From assembly GCF_008974325.1 (NCBI RefSeq), contig NZ_BKCG01000003.1, forward strand, positions 186,001 to 250,000: DNA of 64,000 bases, given 5' to 3'. Source of the DNA: Patiriisocius marinus. Lineage in GTDB: Bacteria; Bacteroidota; Bacteroidia; Flavobacteriales; Flavobacteriaceae. This document shows, in pieces, positions 8,886 to 18,216 of the stretch; positions within the stretch are counted from its first letter, which is position 1, and every line of letters starts with the position of its first letter. The notes under the pieces are model-generated. The model made no database searches. It was not told where the DNA came from and saw only the letters and a program-made list of their open reading frames with translations. The position numbers and the translations under genes were made by a program.

Positions 8886-9842
8886 TCACTGAGAATCAAT
8901 TAGTTCCTCTTCAGCCTTAATTAAAACAGAAGCTAAAATCCCTGCTATTAGTGCTACGGCAATTACTGTTAATGAAATCCACTCAGGAAAATGAATATGT
9001 TTAGATAAGAGCATTTTAACACCTACAAAAGCCAAAATAACCACAAGGCTGTAATTGATATATCTAAATTTTGCTAACATTCTAGAAATCAAAAAATACA
9101 TTGACCTAAGTCCTAATATGGCTAATATGTTTGAACTAAAAACTATGAAAGGATCTGCTGTTATTGCTAAAATCGCTGGAATACTATCTAAGGCAAATAA
9201 AATATCAGTTAGTTCAATTATGATTAAGGCTATGAAAAGCGGTGTTGCAGCAGTTACTCCCATTCGTTTAATGAAGAATTTTTCACCTTCAATTTTTTGA
9301 GTAACAGGAAATAAATTACGAATAACTTTATAAACTTTAGATGTTTTAGGATCAAATTTACTTTCAGATGAAGTCGCCATTTTATAAGCGGTAATTAGCA
9401 GGAACACTCCAAATACGTAAATAATCCAATCAAATTTCGTAATTAATGCTACTCCAAAGAGTATCATCAAAGCTCTAAAAACTATTGCTCCTAAAATCCC
9501 CCAAAATAATACCCTATGTTGGTATTTATCTGGTATTGCAAATGAGGAAAAGATTACAGCAATAACAAAAACATTATCAATACTTAGTGATAATTCAATG
9601 AGATAACCTGTTATATATTTAATGACGGCATCGCTTGCAGTTAGTCCAGTAGGGTTTTCAATATGTGCGCCAGCAAACAACCAATAGATAACTCCTGAAA
9701 AAGCTAACGCTAATGAAATCCAAATGATGGTCCATATGGTTGCTTCCTTAGTTTTAATTACGTGAGCTTTTCGGTTTAATACAAATAGGTCTAAAACCAA
9801 GAGTAATAATATTATAGCAATGAAAATTCCCCAGACAAGCAT
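8886..9842 (-). CDS. TerC family membrane protein (Alx-like)
   Basis: 318 aa, about nine membrane segments. Acidic intramembrane motifs include ELSLSIDNVFVIAVIF and ELTDILFALDSIPAI, the hallmarks of TerC/Alx proteins. Longer than the TerC protein at 6437 and clearly a separate paralogue. Alx-type proteins are associated with manganese export and pH response in enterobacteria; that role is transferred from the family only. Transcribed alone, divergent from the nitroreductase. Confidence 0.88.
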   Translation of the reverse strand: MLVWGIFIAIILLLLVLDLFVLNRKAHVIKTKEATIWTIIWISLALAFSGVIYWLFAGAHIENPTGLTASDAVIKYITGYLIELSLSIDNVFVIAVIFSSFAIPDKYQHRVLFWGILGAIVFRALMILFGVALITKFDWIIYVFGVFLLITAYKMATSSESKFDPKTSKVYKVIRNLFPVTQKIEGEKFFIKRMGVTAATPLFIALIIIELTDILFALDSIPAILAITADPFIVFSSNILAILGLRSMYFLISRMLAKFRYINYSLVVILAFVGVKMLLSKHIHFPEWISLTVIAVALIAGILASVLIKAEEELIDSQ

Positions 9843-9911
9843 ATGTTAGTTTTTAAGTAAAAGTAAATGGTAGTTTATACGGAAAAGCATATAGAAATGT
9901 TAATGTATCAT

Positions 9912-9953
9912 TCTTTTTGTTAAATGTGTTTTAAAAAAGATTAAACAAAAAGA
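9912..9953. promoter_or_regulatory. Inverted repeat upstream of the nitroreductase gene
   Basis: Perfect 10-bp arms TCTTTTTGTT (9912-9921) and AACAAAAAGA (9944-9953) separated by 22 bases, ending 32 bases before the nitroreductase ATG and inside the divergent TerC/nitroreductase region. It could be an operator for a dimeric regulator; AT-rich composition makes chance more likely than usual. Confidence 0.35.
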
Positions 9954-9985
9954 GATTAAATGTACCTTCATAAAAAATACTGATT

Positions 9986-10612
9986 ATGACAATTACTAAT
10001 ATACATAAAGACACCAAATTTGACATACATCCTTTACTTAAAGAACGATGGAGTCCAAGAACGTTTAGTAATATCCCTGTTTCGGAAACTGAAATTAGAT
10101 CATTATTAGAAGCTGGACGTTGGGCGCCAAGTTGTAATAACTTCCAACCTTGGAGAATTATCTGGGGAATTAAAGGAAGTGATACTTATGAAAGAATTCT
10201 TAATGTATTAGTTGAATTCAATCAAAGTTGGGCTAAAAATGCTCCAGTTTTAATGTTAGGTGCTTTCAAAAAGACAAATCCGAATGGAGAAGAAAACTTT
10301 CATGCATTACACGATTTAGGTGCGTTCTCAGCAATGCTTACAGTTCAAGCACAACACTTGGGCATCGCTGTACACCAAATGGCTGGACTAAAATTTAAAG
10401 ATGCTTTAACCGAATTTAATTTTACTGAAGACTATCACGTTGCAACAGCTCTGGCTTTAGGATATTATGGAGGAGAAAAAAGTGACTTGCCTGAAAATCT
10501 TCAGAAAATAGAATCCCCTAAAAGTGAACGAAAATTACAGCGTGAGTTTGCATTTAACGGTAATTTCAGCGAAACAGAAGGAGTACAAAGGAAAAAGCAA
10601 CCCTTAAATTAA
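9986..10612 (+). CDS. Nitroreductase family protein (FMN-dependent)
   Basis: 208 aa. The N-terminal RWSPRTFSNIPVSE and GRWAPSCNNFQPWR match the FMN-binding arginine and Ser/Asn motifs of the nitroreductase fold; ALALGYYGG near the C-terminus is the usual late motif. NAD(P)H-dependent two-electron reduction of quinones or nitro compounds is the family activity. It is followed 49 bases later by an Old Yellow Enzyme, and the pairing suggests a detoxification unit. Confidence 0.88.
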   Translation: MTITNIHKDTKFDIHPLLKERWSPRTFSNIPVSETEIRSLLEAGRWAPSCNNFQPWRIIWGIKGSDTYERILNVLVEFNQSWAKNAPVLMLGAFKKTNPNGEENFHALHDLGAFSAMLTVQAQHLGIAVHQMAGLKFKDALTEFNFTEDYHVATALALGYYGGEKSDLPENLQKIESPKSERKLQREFAFNGNFSETEGVQRKKQPLN

Positions 10613-10661
10613 TTGCATATTAATATAAGAAAACAACAATTTAATCAGAAATATATAGAAA

Positions 10662-11783
10662 ATGGAAAATTCAAATCAACCGTTACTCCAACCTTTAAAA
10701 TTAGGAGACATCACTTTGTCTAATAGAGTAATTATGGCTCCAATGACAAGAAGTCGTGCGGTAAATGATAAAAATGCACCAACAGATTATTTACACGCAG
10801 AATATTACACACAACGGGCTACTGCCGGTTTAATAATTACAGAAGGTAGTCAGGTTTCTAAAAGAGCTGTTGGATATATTCATACTGCAGGAATCCATAA
10901 TGACGCGCAAGTAGAAGGTTGGAAAAAAGTCACAAATAAAGTACACCAAGCAGGAGGAAAAATATTCATTCAATTGTGGCATGTAGGTAGAATTTCACAT
11001 CCAGATTTTCACGGAGGAGATTTACCTTGGGCACCATCTGCCATAAATCCTAATGCTAAAGTGTTTACTCCTGTAGGACAGAAAGATACTTTGACTCCTA
11101 AATCTATGACTAAAGAGGATATTGAAATCACAAAATTAGAATTTGTTAGAGCAGCTAAAAATGCAATGGAAGCAGGTTTTGATGGTGTTGAAATTCACTC
11201 TTCAAATGGATACTTGTTTCATCAATTCTTTAGTGATTTTAGTAATAAACGAGATGATGAATATGGTGGAAGCATTGAGAACAGAGCGCGTTTTTTCTTT
11301 GAAGTACTTGATGCGATAAAAGAAGTAATGCCTGAGAATAAAATTGGCGCACGTTTCAACCCATCATTACACGGTATTTTTGGTATGGAAATTACTGAAA
11401 AAACACTTCCTACTTTCGATTATATCATTGAAAAACTAGATGCAGAATATAATCTAGCATATATACATCTATCAGAACCTTTCACAGATGTTACTAATGT
11501 TCCACATGCTGAAACTGAAATTGCAAAAAGATACCGACCTAAATACAATGGTGTATTGATGATTAACAGTGCTTTTGATCAAGAGAAAGGGAATAAAATT
11601 ATTGATGAAGGGTATGCAGATTGTGTAGCTTTTGGAAAGCCTTTTATCTCAAATCCAGATTTAGTTGGGCGTTTTGCTGAAAATGTGGAGCTAACTGATT
11701 GGAACCAAGATACATTTTATACACAAGGAAAAGAAGGTTATATAGATTATCCTGCAAAAACAAGAAACTTAATTCCTAGTTAG
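10662..11783 (+). CDS. Alkene reductase, Old Yellow Enzyme family
   Basis: 373 aa TIM barrel. It has NRVIMAPMTRSRA at the N-terminus, HVGRISHP, the catalytic-region FDGVEIHSSNGYLFHQFFS, and ADCVAFGKPFISNPDLV binding the FMN phosphate. The family uses FMN and NADPH to reduce activated C=C bonds and nitro groups (NemA type). Same strand as the nitroreductase and the aldehyde dehydrogenase, with 143 bases before the latter. Confidence 0.92.
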   Translation: MENSNQPLLQPLKLGDITLSNRVIMAPMTRSRAVNDKNAPTDYLHAEYYTQRATAGLIITEGSQVSKRAVGYIHTAGIHNDAQVEGWKKVTNKVHQAGGKIFIQLWHVGRISHPDFHGGDLPWAPSAINPNAKVFTPVGQKDTLTPKSMTKEDIEITKLEFVRAAKNAMEAGFDGVEIHSSNGYLFHQFFSDFSNKRDDEYGGSIENRARFFFEVLDAIKEVMPENKIGARFNPSLHGIFGMEITEKTLPTFDYIIEKLDAEYNLAYIHLSEPFTDVTNVPHAETEIAKRYRPKYNGVLMINSAFDQEKGNKIIDEGYADCVAFGKPFISNPDLVGRFAENVELTDWNQDTFYTQGKEGYIDYPAKTRNLIPS

Positions 11784-11926
11784 AAATAGTAAATGTTGGC
11801 ATAGCCGAAATTCTAAAAAAAAATAGATGCTGTAATTGCCATAAAACAAAGTGCCATATTAATTTTTAATGAATATTTCAGAAGAAATTAATACACAAAA
11901 TTAGTCTTATAACGAAAAAAGAAATT

Positions 11927-13321
11927 ATGAAAGAAAGAGAAATTAAAGGCGGATTTAGAACAATAAACCCAGCCACAGAAGAGGTTGTACAGGAATATAC
12001 ATATATGACTGATGCTGAAGTTGAAAACGCAGTAGAAAAATGTCACCAAGCTTTTGAAAACTGGCGCCATACATCGTTAGAGAATCGCTCTAAGGTAATA
12101 AAAGCAATTGGTCAAGTATTAATGAACCGTAGAGAAGAGTTTGCAACGTTGATGACTCAGGAAATGGGAAAAGTGATTAAACACGGATTCCAAGAAGTTA
12201 AACTTTGCGCTAGTTTATGTGAGCATACAGCTACACAGGGAATGAAAGATTTAGCAGATGATGAACGCGAATTGCCAAACGGAGGAAAAGGTGTGGTAAC
12301 GTATTCACCTACAGGGCTTATTTATGGTATTCAACCTTGGAATTTCCCTTGTTACCAAGCAATTAGATATGCTATTGTAAATTTAATGGCAGGTAATGGT
12401 GTGTTGTTAAAACACGCTGAAAATTGCACAGGTTCAGGGTTATTCTTAAAAGAGGTATTTGAAGAAGCAGGACTTCCAAAGGATCTATTTACTGTTTTAA
12501 TTATTGATCACAAACAATCAAATGCCGTGATTGAAAACAATTATGTTCGTGGAGTAACCTTAACGGGAAGTGATGGTGCAGGAAGGGTAGTTGCACAGGT
12601 AGCAGCCAAAGCTTTAAAGAAAACTGTTTTAGAATTAGGTAGTAACGATGCATATTTGGTTTTAGATGATGCAGATATTGATTTAGCAGTCGAAACTTGT
12701 GTAACAGGTAGAACCTATAACAATGGAGAAACGTGTGTTGCGGCTAAACGATTTGTAGTCGTTGAAAGTATTTACGAGGAATTCAAAAATGCATTTGTTA
12801 AAAAAATGGAAGCTGTTAAGACTGGAGACCCAATGAAAAAAGAAACTGCAATGGGACCAATTGCTAGAGCCGACTTAAGAGAAAAACTACATAATCAAGT
12901 TGAAGAAAGTGTAAAACAAGGTGCTGAAATTTTAACTGGTGGAAAAATGCCAAGTGGAAAAGGATTTTATTATCCATCAACTGTTTTAGCTAATATCACA
13001 AAAGGACAACCTGCTTATGATGATGAGTTATTTGGACCAGTAGCATCCCTAATTAAAGCGAAAGATAATGAGGACGCAATGCGAATAGCTAATGACAGTC
13101 GTTTTGGTCTTGGTGGTGGTATTTTCAGTAAGGATGAAGATAAAGCCTTTAAATTAGCTCAAAATCATTTTGACACGGGTATGGTTTTCATTAATAGTTT
13201 TGGACTGGCACAACCAAATATGCCTTTTGGAGGTGTTAAGGATTCAGGTCATGGAAGAGAACACGGTGGTTTTGGGATCAAAGAGTTCGTGAATATCAAA
13301 TCAGTTATGAGACTTAAATAG
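11927..13321 (+). CDS. NAD(P)-dependent aldehyde dehydrogenase, succinate-semialdehyde dehydrogenase-like
   Basis: 464 aa. The general base is Glu236 in LELGSNDA and the nucleophile is Cys270 in NNGETCVAAKR; FGGVKDSGHGREHGG at the C-terminus is typical of the succinate-semialdehyde group. PWNFPCYQAIRY is the cofactor-site motif. Length is slightly shorter than the 480-490 aa E. coli GabD but usual for this subgroup. It follows the nitroreductase and OYE genes and could dispose of aldehydes arising with electrophile stress; no gab genes are nearby. Confidence 0.87.
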   Translation: MKEREIKGGFRTINPATEEVVQEYTYMTDAEVENAVEKCHQAFENWRHTSLENRSKVIKAIGQVLMNRREEFATLMTQEMGKVIKHGFQEVKLCASLCEHTATQGMKDLADDERELPNGGKGVVTYSPTGLIYGIQPWNFPCYQAIRYAIVNLMAGNGVLLKHAENCTGSGLFLKEVFEEAGLPKDLFTVLIIDHKQSNAVIENNYVRGVTLTGSDGAGRVVAQVAAKALKKTVLELGSNDAYLVLDDADIDLAVETCVTGRTYNNGETCVAAKRFVVVESIYEEFKNAFVKKMEAVKTGDPMKKETAMGPIARADLREKLHNQVEESVKQGAEILTGGKMPSGKGFYYPSTVLANITKGQPAYDDELFGPVASLIKAKDNEDAMRIANDSRFGLGGGIFSKDEDKAFKLAQNHFDTGMVFINSFGLAQPNMPFGGVKDSGHGREHGGFGIKEFVNIKSVMRLK

Positions 13322-13353
13322 TGAGTAATTAATAACCTAATATAATTCAACCA

Positions 13354-13716
13354 ATGGAATATTTTATTATTGTATGCAAAGTAGCAGTGGCACTTAGTCT
13401 ATTAAATGTGTGGCTTATTCAAAAAGATAAAGCAACTAAATGGCGTGGAGGAAACGCAACAACTATTCTTGAAGAATTTGAAGCGTATGGCTTACCAAAG
13501 TGGTCTTGCTATGTAATAGGCTTTTTAAAAGTGACACTAGCATTAATTTTACTAGCATCCATTGGATTACCGTATTTAGAGAATCCAGCGGCGGCTGGAC
13601 TTGCAGTACTCTTATTAGGTTCTATAATAATGCATTTGAAAATTAGTGATCCATTGTATAAATCATTTCCTGCATTTCTATTTTTAGTGTTATGCGTATT
13701 GATTTATTTACTGTAG
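13354..13716 (+). CDS. DoxX-like membrane protein
   Basis: 120 aa with four predicted hydrophobic helices, beginning MEYFIIVCKVAVALSLLNVW. The loop WRGGNATTILEEFEAYGLP and the following helix are typical of DoxX/DoxD-like proteins. It starts 32 bases after the aldehyde dehydrogenase on the same strand and may be co-transcribed. Function of the family is poorly defined (membrane redox stress in some bacteria). Convergent with another DoxX-like gene only five bases away. Confidence 0.75.
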   Translation: MEYFIIVCKVAVALSLLNVWLIQKDKATKWRGGNATTILEEFEAYGLPKWSCYVIGFLKVTLALILLASIGLPYLENPAAAGLAVLLLGSIIMHLKISDPLYKSFPAFLFLVLCVLIYLL

Positions 13717-13721
13717 CGCTT

Positions 13722-14084
13722 TTACGTTATAATATTCAAGGATTGCGCTATTTTATATGAAATATATCCATTTAATAGAATAAATATAAATGATGGGGCA
13801 GCTTGCACAAAGCTGTCCTTTATTTTTAGTCTAACAGCAAACCCTAAAATCATTAATAAGGTCAGTCCTAAGGAAGAAATCAAACCCAGAACTGGAACTA
13901 GAAATCCAACAAGCAACCCTGAACCACCAATAACTTGTAAAACACCTGTAAGTTTACGTTGTACATTGGTTAATCCAAAACGGGTAAATTCATCTTGCAT
14001 TTTTAATGAAAAAATACAATTGAACCCATAAAACAAAAAGGCTAAAGCATTAAAAACAATAAGGATTATCAAGAATAAATTCAT
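13722..14084 (-). CDS. DoxX-like membrane protein (reverse strand)
   Basis: 120 aa, four hydrophobic helices, with FTRFGLTNVQRKLTGVLQVIGG matching the DoxX_2-like pattern. The same length and topology as the convergent neighbour at 13354, though the sequences differ, so they are distant paralogues rather than a recent duplication. Only five bases separate the stop codons and no hairpin terminator is visible between them. Confidence 0.75.
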   Translation of the reverse strand: MNLFLIILIVFNALAFLFYGFNCIFSLKMQDEFTRFGLTNVQRKLTGVLQVIGGSGLLVGFLVPVLGLISSLGLTLLMILGFAVRLKIKDSFVQAAPSFIFILLNGYISYKIAQSLNIIT

Positions 14085-14238
14085 ATTCCAAAGATACTAT
14101 AGAAACTCCGTGAAAGCCCATAATATAGTGGATAACTATAGTGTTAAACTAAAAATGAGAAACGTTTAAATTAACGTATTATAAAGTGTAATTAACAGTA
14201 GGTACTAAAATTGTATCTTGAAATAAAATTAGAAACTT

Positions 14239-14406
14239 ATGTTTGGATTATTTAAGAAGAAATCAGAAAGAGAAATGTTAGAAGAACAATATAGAAAACT
14301 AACAGAGGAATCGTTTAAACTCTCTACGACTAATAGATCTAAAAGTGATGCAAAGGCTGCTGAAGCCGAAGAGGTAATGAAAAAACTTGAAGCATTATCA
14401 AATTAA
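14239..14406 (+). CDS. Lacal_2735 family small protein
   Basis: A 55-aa ORF shorter than common gene-finding cut-offs. It starts MFGLFKKKSEREMLEEQYRK and continues with LSTTNRSKSDAKAAEAEEVM, closely matching my recollection of the small flavobacterial family named Lacal_2735 (a basic FGLFKKK start, then a charged helix ending in a KKLEAL-like segment). It is a predicted soluble coiled-coil-like helix with no known function. A shared terminator follows 20 bases after the stop. Confidence 0.8.
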   Translation: MFGLFKKKSEREMLEEQYRKLTEESFKLSTTNRSKSDAKAAEAEEVMKKLEALSN

Positions 14407-14426
14407 ACTACTACTTACAATCAATC

Positions 14427-14456
14427 AAAAACGTCTAAAATAACTTAGGCGTTTTT
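14427..14456. terminator. Bidirectional terminator between the small protein and the Bcr/CflA exporter
   Basis: Arms AAAAACGTCTAA (14427-14438) and TTAGGCGTTTTT (14445-14456) pair with one G-T mismatch, with a T run on both strands. The second arm overlaps the stop codon of the reverse-strand exporter. Confidence 0.8.
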
Positions 14457-15641
14457 ACGATTTATTAAATATAGAATAACCAAAGACAGACCGCTACAAA
14501 CAGAGAACCCTATAAATAAAGGCAATGTACTGTTTTCAACATATCTACCAATAAATGTACTGATAGGAACCGCCATTAAAGTGGAGATAAATCCTGTAAC
14601 AGCTGCGGCAATTCCTGCAATGTGTCCAACAGGCACCATTGCTAATGCTCTCAAATTTCCGAAGAGAAATCCAATACAGAAAAACTGCATCGCAAAAAAT
14701 CCAATTAAAACGTAAATAGAAGGGTGTGGTGTATTGTGAAATAACAATACGTATAAAATGGAAACCGTAAAGAATCCAATAAGTGACCAAGTAACCATCT
14801 TCTTCATTCCAAAACGAATTACAAAAGTCCCGTTTAAAAATATGGCAGTACCTATTGAAACTGCAAGCCCTGCAAAGATGAATGGGAAACTCTCTTTCAT
14901 ATTATACTGCACTTCAAAAATTTGCTGAGAAGAACTTAAATAGACTAAAAAAGATCCCACAACAAAACCAGAGATAAGTGTGTATCCCATTGTCTGTAAG
15001 TGTTTTGTTGTTTCTCTAAAACCGTTTATTACACGATTTAAGGTAAATGGTATTTTATTTTCAACTGTAAGTGTTTCTTTTTGACGGATTAAAAACCAGA
15101 TTGCAACTCCAATACTAATAAGCATTTGCACATAGAAAATGCCTTTCCAATTGTAATGATCCAAAACAAATTTTCCCATCGCAGGAGCAACAATTGGAAT
15201 TAATAAGAAAACAACTGTTACAAACGACATTATACGTGCCATATAATCGCCATCATACAAATCTCTAATTATAGCAATACACACAGTACGAGGGGCGGAG
15301 AGGCCTATTCCTTGAAGTATTCGCCCAAGTATCATCATCTCTAAAGTTTCAGCTGAAACACAAACAAAACTTGCTATAATGAAAATGATAAAACCCAAAT
15401 AAACAGAAGGTTTTCTTCCTGTAGCATCAGATAATGGCCCAAAAACTAACGGTCCAATTCCTAATCCTACAAAAATCATTGTCACAAGTAATTGATTATC
15501 TGCTGGAGTTTGAGTTCCAATTGCAATACCTATCACATCTAATGCGGGTAATAATGCATCAATTGCTAATGCCGTAACTGACATTAATGCTGCCATTAGG
15601 GCAACAAATTCTATTTGAGATTTTCTAGTAGCTTTTTCCAA
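14445..15641 (-). CDS. MFS multidrug exporter, Bcr/CflA family
   Basis: 398 aa with twelve hydrophobic helices. ALAIDALLPALDVIG at the N-terminus and the loop GPLSDATGRKPSVYLGF (MFS motif A) are typical of the Bcr/CflA drug-proton antiporters. ILQGIGLSAPRTVCIAIIRD matches the conserved helix 4-5 region. Likely exports small toxic compounds across the inner membrane. Stands alone between two terminator-like regions. Confidence 0.87.
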   Translation of the reverse strand: MEKATRKSQIEFVALMAALMSVTALAIDALLPALDVIGIAIGTQTPADNQLLVTMIFVGLGIGPLVFGPLSDATGRKPSVYLGFIIFIIASFVCVSAETLEMMILGRILQGIGLSAPRTVCIAIIRDLYDGDYMARIMSFVTVVFLLIPIVAPAMGKFVLDHYNWKGIFYVQMLISIGVAIWFLIRQKETLTVENKIPFTLNRVINGFRETTKHLQTMGYTLISGFVVGSFLVYLSSSQQIFEVQYNMKESFPFIFAGLAVSIGTAIFLNGTFVIRFGMKKMVTWSLIGFFTVSILYVLLFHNTPHPSIYVLIGFFAMQFFCIGFLFGNLRALAMVPVGHIAGIAAAVTGFISTLMAVPISTFIGRYVENSTLPLFIGFSVCSGLSLVILYLINRKNA

Positions 15642-15731
15642 GCCGCAAAAGTAGTGCTTCTTTTATACGTGGAATATAAATTAAGGTTTCTTAGTAGGCA
15701 TTTGGCAAAATATTAACGTCTTAATGCTATA

Positions 15732-16556
15732 TTATAAAACTTGTTTAACTCTCAAAAATTGATCATCATAAAGTTTATCAAAAGGAAATATTGTATGTTT
15801 TGCGCGATAATTTTTTAACTCATTGACGGTATTAAATCCTGCAGCAGTGTAAATGTGTTCCGCAAAGTGGAGGTAGGGAAGTATCCCAAATAGTCCCGTG
15901 TGAGTAATTATTCTTGGATTTACATGCTTAAAAGGAACTTGAGTAATTACGGCAATAAGTTCATTTGGCTTTTCTGCTGTATTTCCAATAGCCAAATCAC
16001 ATAATTTCTCAACAGCTTTAATCCCCCCAGAATGTATAACAAGTGAATACGGTTTTTCGTGAAGTCTTATTTGCTTTGGCATTGTTTGCGGAGCAATATC
16101 GATGTAAATTATTTCTTCGGAAATACGCTGTATCCAGATTTTGTGAGTTTCATATAACCGCTCTAAAACTAAAGTAGATTTAAAGTGAAAGTTGATAGCA
16201 CTAATACACTCGCTTTTATAAAATTCCCATTTTAAAATGCGTGCTATATAATGAAACGAAATATTCTCAAAAGCTTCATAAATACTAGGAAGCTCTGCTT
16301 TTATTCCAAAAGGAAACACATCCACATAACAGGCTGTTATTAGATAGTTATGGAAAGTATCTGAAATTTGCTTTTGCCAAATCTCAACGGAATCATTCCA
16401 TCTTAATTGAACAAACTCAAACTGCGGAAAGTGTTTGGAAAATGACGATGGTGTAATGATAACCACATTATCTTCATCAATATTTAAGTGTCGAATAACC
16501 TTCTCAACCCTTGCTAGATGCCCCAATCCGCCTCCTTGTACATAAAAACAAATCAA
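15732..16556 (-). CDS. Glycosyltransferase-like protein (GT-B, MurG/GT28-like)
   Basis: 274 aa. The N-terminal MICFYVQGGGLGHLARVEKV has the glycine-rich loop of GT-B enzymes and the C-terminal HIYTAAGFNTVNELKNYRAKH resembles the donor-binding domain of GT28-like proteins. It begins with TTG at 16556, overlapping the preceding lipoprotein stop as TTGA; no ATG allows the first beta strand. Last gene of the operon running from 20744. Acceptor and donor sugars cannot be inferred. Confidence 0.7.
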   Translation of the reverse strand: MICFYVQGGGLGHLARVEKVIRHLNIDEDNVVIITPSSFSKHFPQFEFVQLRWNDSVEIWQKQISDTFHNYLITACYVDVFPFGIKAELPSIYEAFENISFHYIARILKWEFYKSECISAINFHFKSTLVLERLYETHKIWIQRISEEIIYIDIAPQTMPKQIRLHEKPYSLVIHSGGIKAVEKLCDLAIGNTAEKPNELIAVITQVPFKHVNPRIITHTGLFGILPYLHFAEHIYTAAGFNTVNELKNYRAKHTIFPFDKLYDDQFLRVKQVL

Positions 16557-17098
16557 TATCCTTTAGCTTTCAATTCACGTATTATAATGTCTTTTTGATC
16601 TGCTGCTATTTCATCAATTTCATTAATTAATAATGTAGATGAGTAGTACGCTTTAAAAGATGTTTCTTCATCACCATTTTTATAAGTAATTATGGCATTT
16701 CCACTTTCCATTTTTAAACGAGCTAATTCTTTATCATCTTTAACTAATTTTGATGCTAATATTCCAATTAATTTTATTTCGTATGGATGCTCGTTTTCCT
16801 CGTTATCACTAATTTTAATTTTTTCTGGATACAATTTTACTTTCCAAAGCAAATCTGAATTTGCTGTTCGAAGTTTGAATCCGTCAGATTTATATTTAAC
16901 TTCATAGACTACATTGCCACTAGTATCTTTGTATTTTTTCTTGTCACTTTTGGTCATTTCAGAAGTGTAATCTTCTCCTGTAGCGTTAGATGTTGCACTT
17001 GTATTTTGCTTACAAGCAACAAATGATGTCGCAATAAACACTATAACTAAAAATTTAAGTAGCCTATCGTAACTATTTTTAAATGAGGTAGTTTTCAT
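16553..17098 (-). CDS. Hypothetical lipoprotein
   Basis: 181 aa. Signal peptide with lipobox TSFVAC (Cys at about residue 29), then a low-complexity Ser/Thr stretch and a beta-rich domain with the sequence KYKDTSGNVVYEVKYKSDGF. No family recognised beyond that. It sits between a GT4 glycosyltransferase (two bases upstream) and the GT28-like gene, overlapping the latter by four bases, so it is probably an envelope partner of the glycan operon. Confidence 0.7.
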   Translation of the reverse strand: MKTTSFKNSYDRLLKFLVIVFIATSFVACKQNTSATSNATGEDYTSEMTKSDKKKYKDTSGNVVYEVKYKSDGFKLRTANSDLLWKVKLYPEKIKISDNEENEHPYEIKLIGILASKLVKDDKELARLKMESGNAIITYKNGDEETSFKAYYSSTLLINEIDEIAADQKDIIIRELKAKGY

Positions 17099-17100
17099 AA

Positions 17101-18216
17101 TTATTTATTTATATTTTTAAAGATATTTAAATAGTTTTTACTTTCTAAAGTAGGGGTGTAGTTCGTTTGTATTGTTGTGTAAAGTTCTTCAGCTTTTTGT
17201 TGCTTAGTAACTAGTGAATCTTCATTAAATTTGTCCAATGTTTTCAATAATGATGCTTGTGATATTGTTTCAAAAATATAAGCGTTATCATTTGTTAACA
17301 CATCTTTTAAACCACCAGCCTTAGAAGCTATTATTGGTATTTTTAAAGCTCCTGCTTCAAAAAGTACATTTGGCATTCCGTCGTAAATTGAAGGAATTAT
17401 AATAACATCACAACTTAAATAATATGCCATTAATTCGGTTTTAGAATTAGGGAGTACTAATGAATATGGAATGTTTTGAAGTGTTAAAGTTTCGGCTAAA
17501 TCAGAAGATATTTCACCTACAAATTGTAAAAATATGCTATCACACATATTTGATAATTGCAAGGCTTCTAAAAAGAAGGAAATACCTTTTTTGGGCTTTT
17601 GATAGCCTATAAATCCAAGTCTATATTTTTTAGAAATAGCAGCTTTTCGATAACTTTTAGCTAATTTTATATCACTAGTTAATGGAATCCACTGTGCTAA
17701 ATCAATACTATTAGGTGTAAAGTGTATGTTAGAATTTAGGTTTAAAGAAAGTATGCGTTCTTGTTTCTCTTTAGTAACACAAGCAACGGCTGCCGAGTGT
17801 TCAATGGCGTATAAAATATGCTGTTTTTTAGACGAAAAAATTCCTGAATCAAAATCATTACCACGAAAGCAAGTTACTAAGGGTAGTTTTAACCACTTGG
17901 CAATTAATGGCAAACCACGTTGACATAATTGACTACCATAGGAAACTAAAATAGCATCATTTATAATAAGCGGATGCTGTTTTATATGCGACCATAGAAC
18001 ATTTAAGGTATGCGAACTGTCTAGGTATACTGGAATTGCTGTATAACTACCGCCTACGTTAGCTTCTGTAAAAAAAGGTGCGATTTTATTAGTGAAATGA
18101 AATACGTGCACAGTACACGTTTTCCTAAGCTCTTGCACAATACGATCTGCACTTTGTGACATTCCACCGTTATTGGGAGGATAATTTTCTGTAAACCAAC
18201 AAATTGTTTTTCTCAT
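17101..18216 (-). CDS. Glycosyltransferase family 4
   Basis: 371 aa GT-B protein. The N-terminal ENYPPNNGGMSQSADRIVQEL and the later RLGFIGYQKPKKGISFFLEAL are typical of GT4 enzymes, and IIIPSIYDGMPNVLFEAGALK is the nucleotide-sugar donor site with the E-x7-E pattern. It shares one base with the stop of the upstream cysteine-rich gene (TAATG at 18214-18218). Probably transfers a sugar to a surface glycan; specificity unknown. Confidence 0.85.
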   Translation of the reverse strand: MRKTICWFTENYPPNNGGMSQSADRIVQELRKTCTVHVFHFTNKIAPFFTEANVGGSYTAIPVYLDSSHTLNVLWSHIKQHPLIINDAILVSYGSQLCQRGLPLIAKWLKLPLVTCFRGNDFDSGIFSSKKQHILYAIEHSAAVACVTKEKQERILSLNLNSNIHFTPNSIDLAQWIPLTSDIKLAKSYRKAAISKKYRLGFIGYQKPKKGISFFLEALQLSNMCDSIFLQFVGEISSDLAETLTLQNIPYSLVLPNSKTELMAYYLSCDVIIIPSIYDGMPNVLFEAGALKIPIIASKAGGLKDVLTNDNAYIFETISQASLLKTLDKFNEDSLVTKQQKAEELYTTIQTNYTPTLESKNYLNIFKNINK

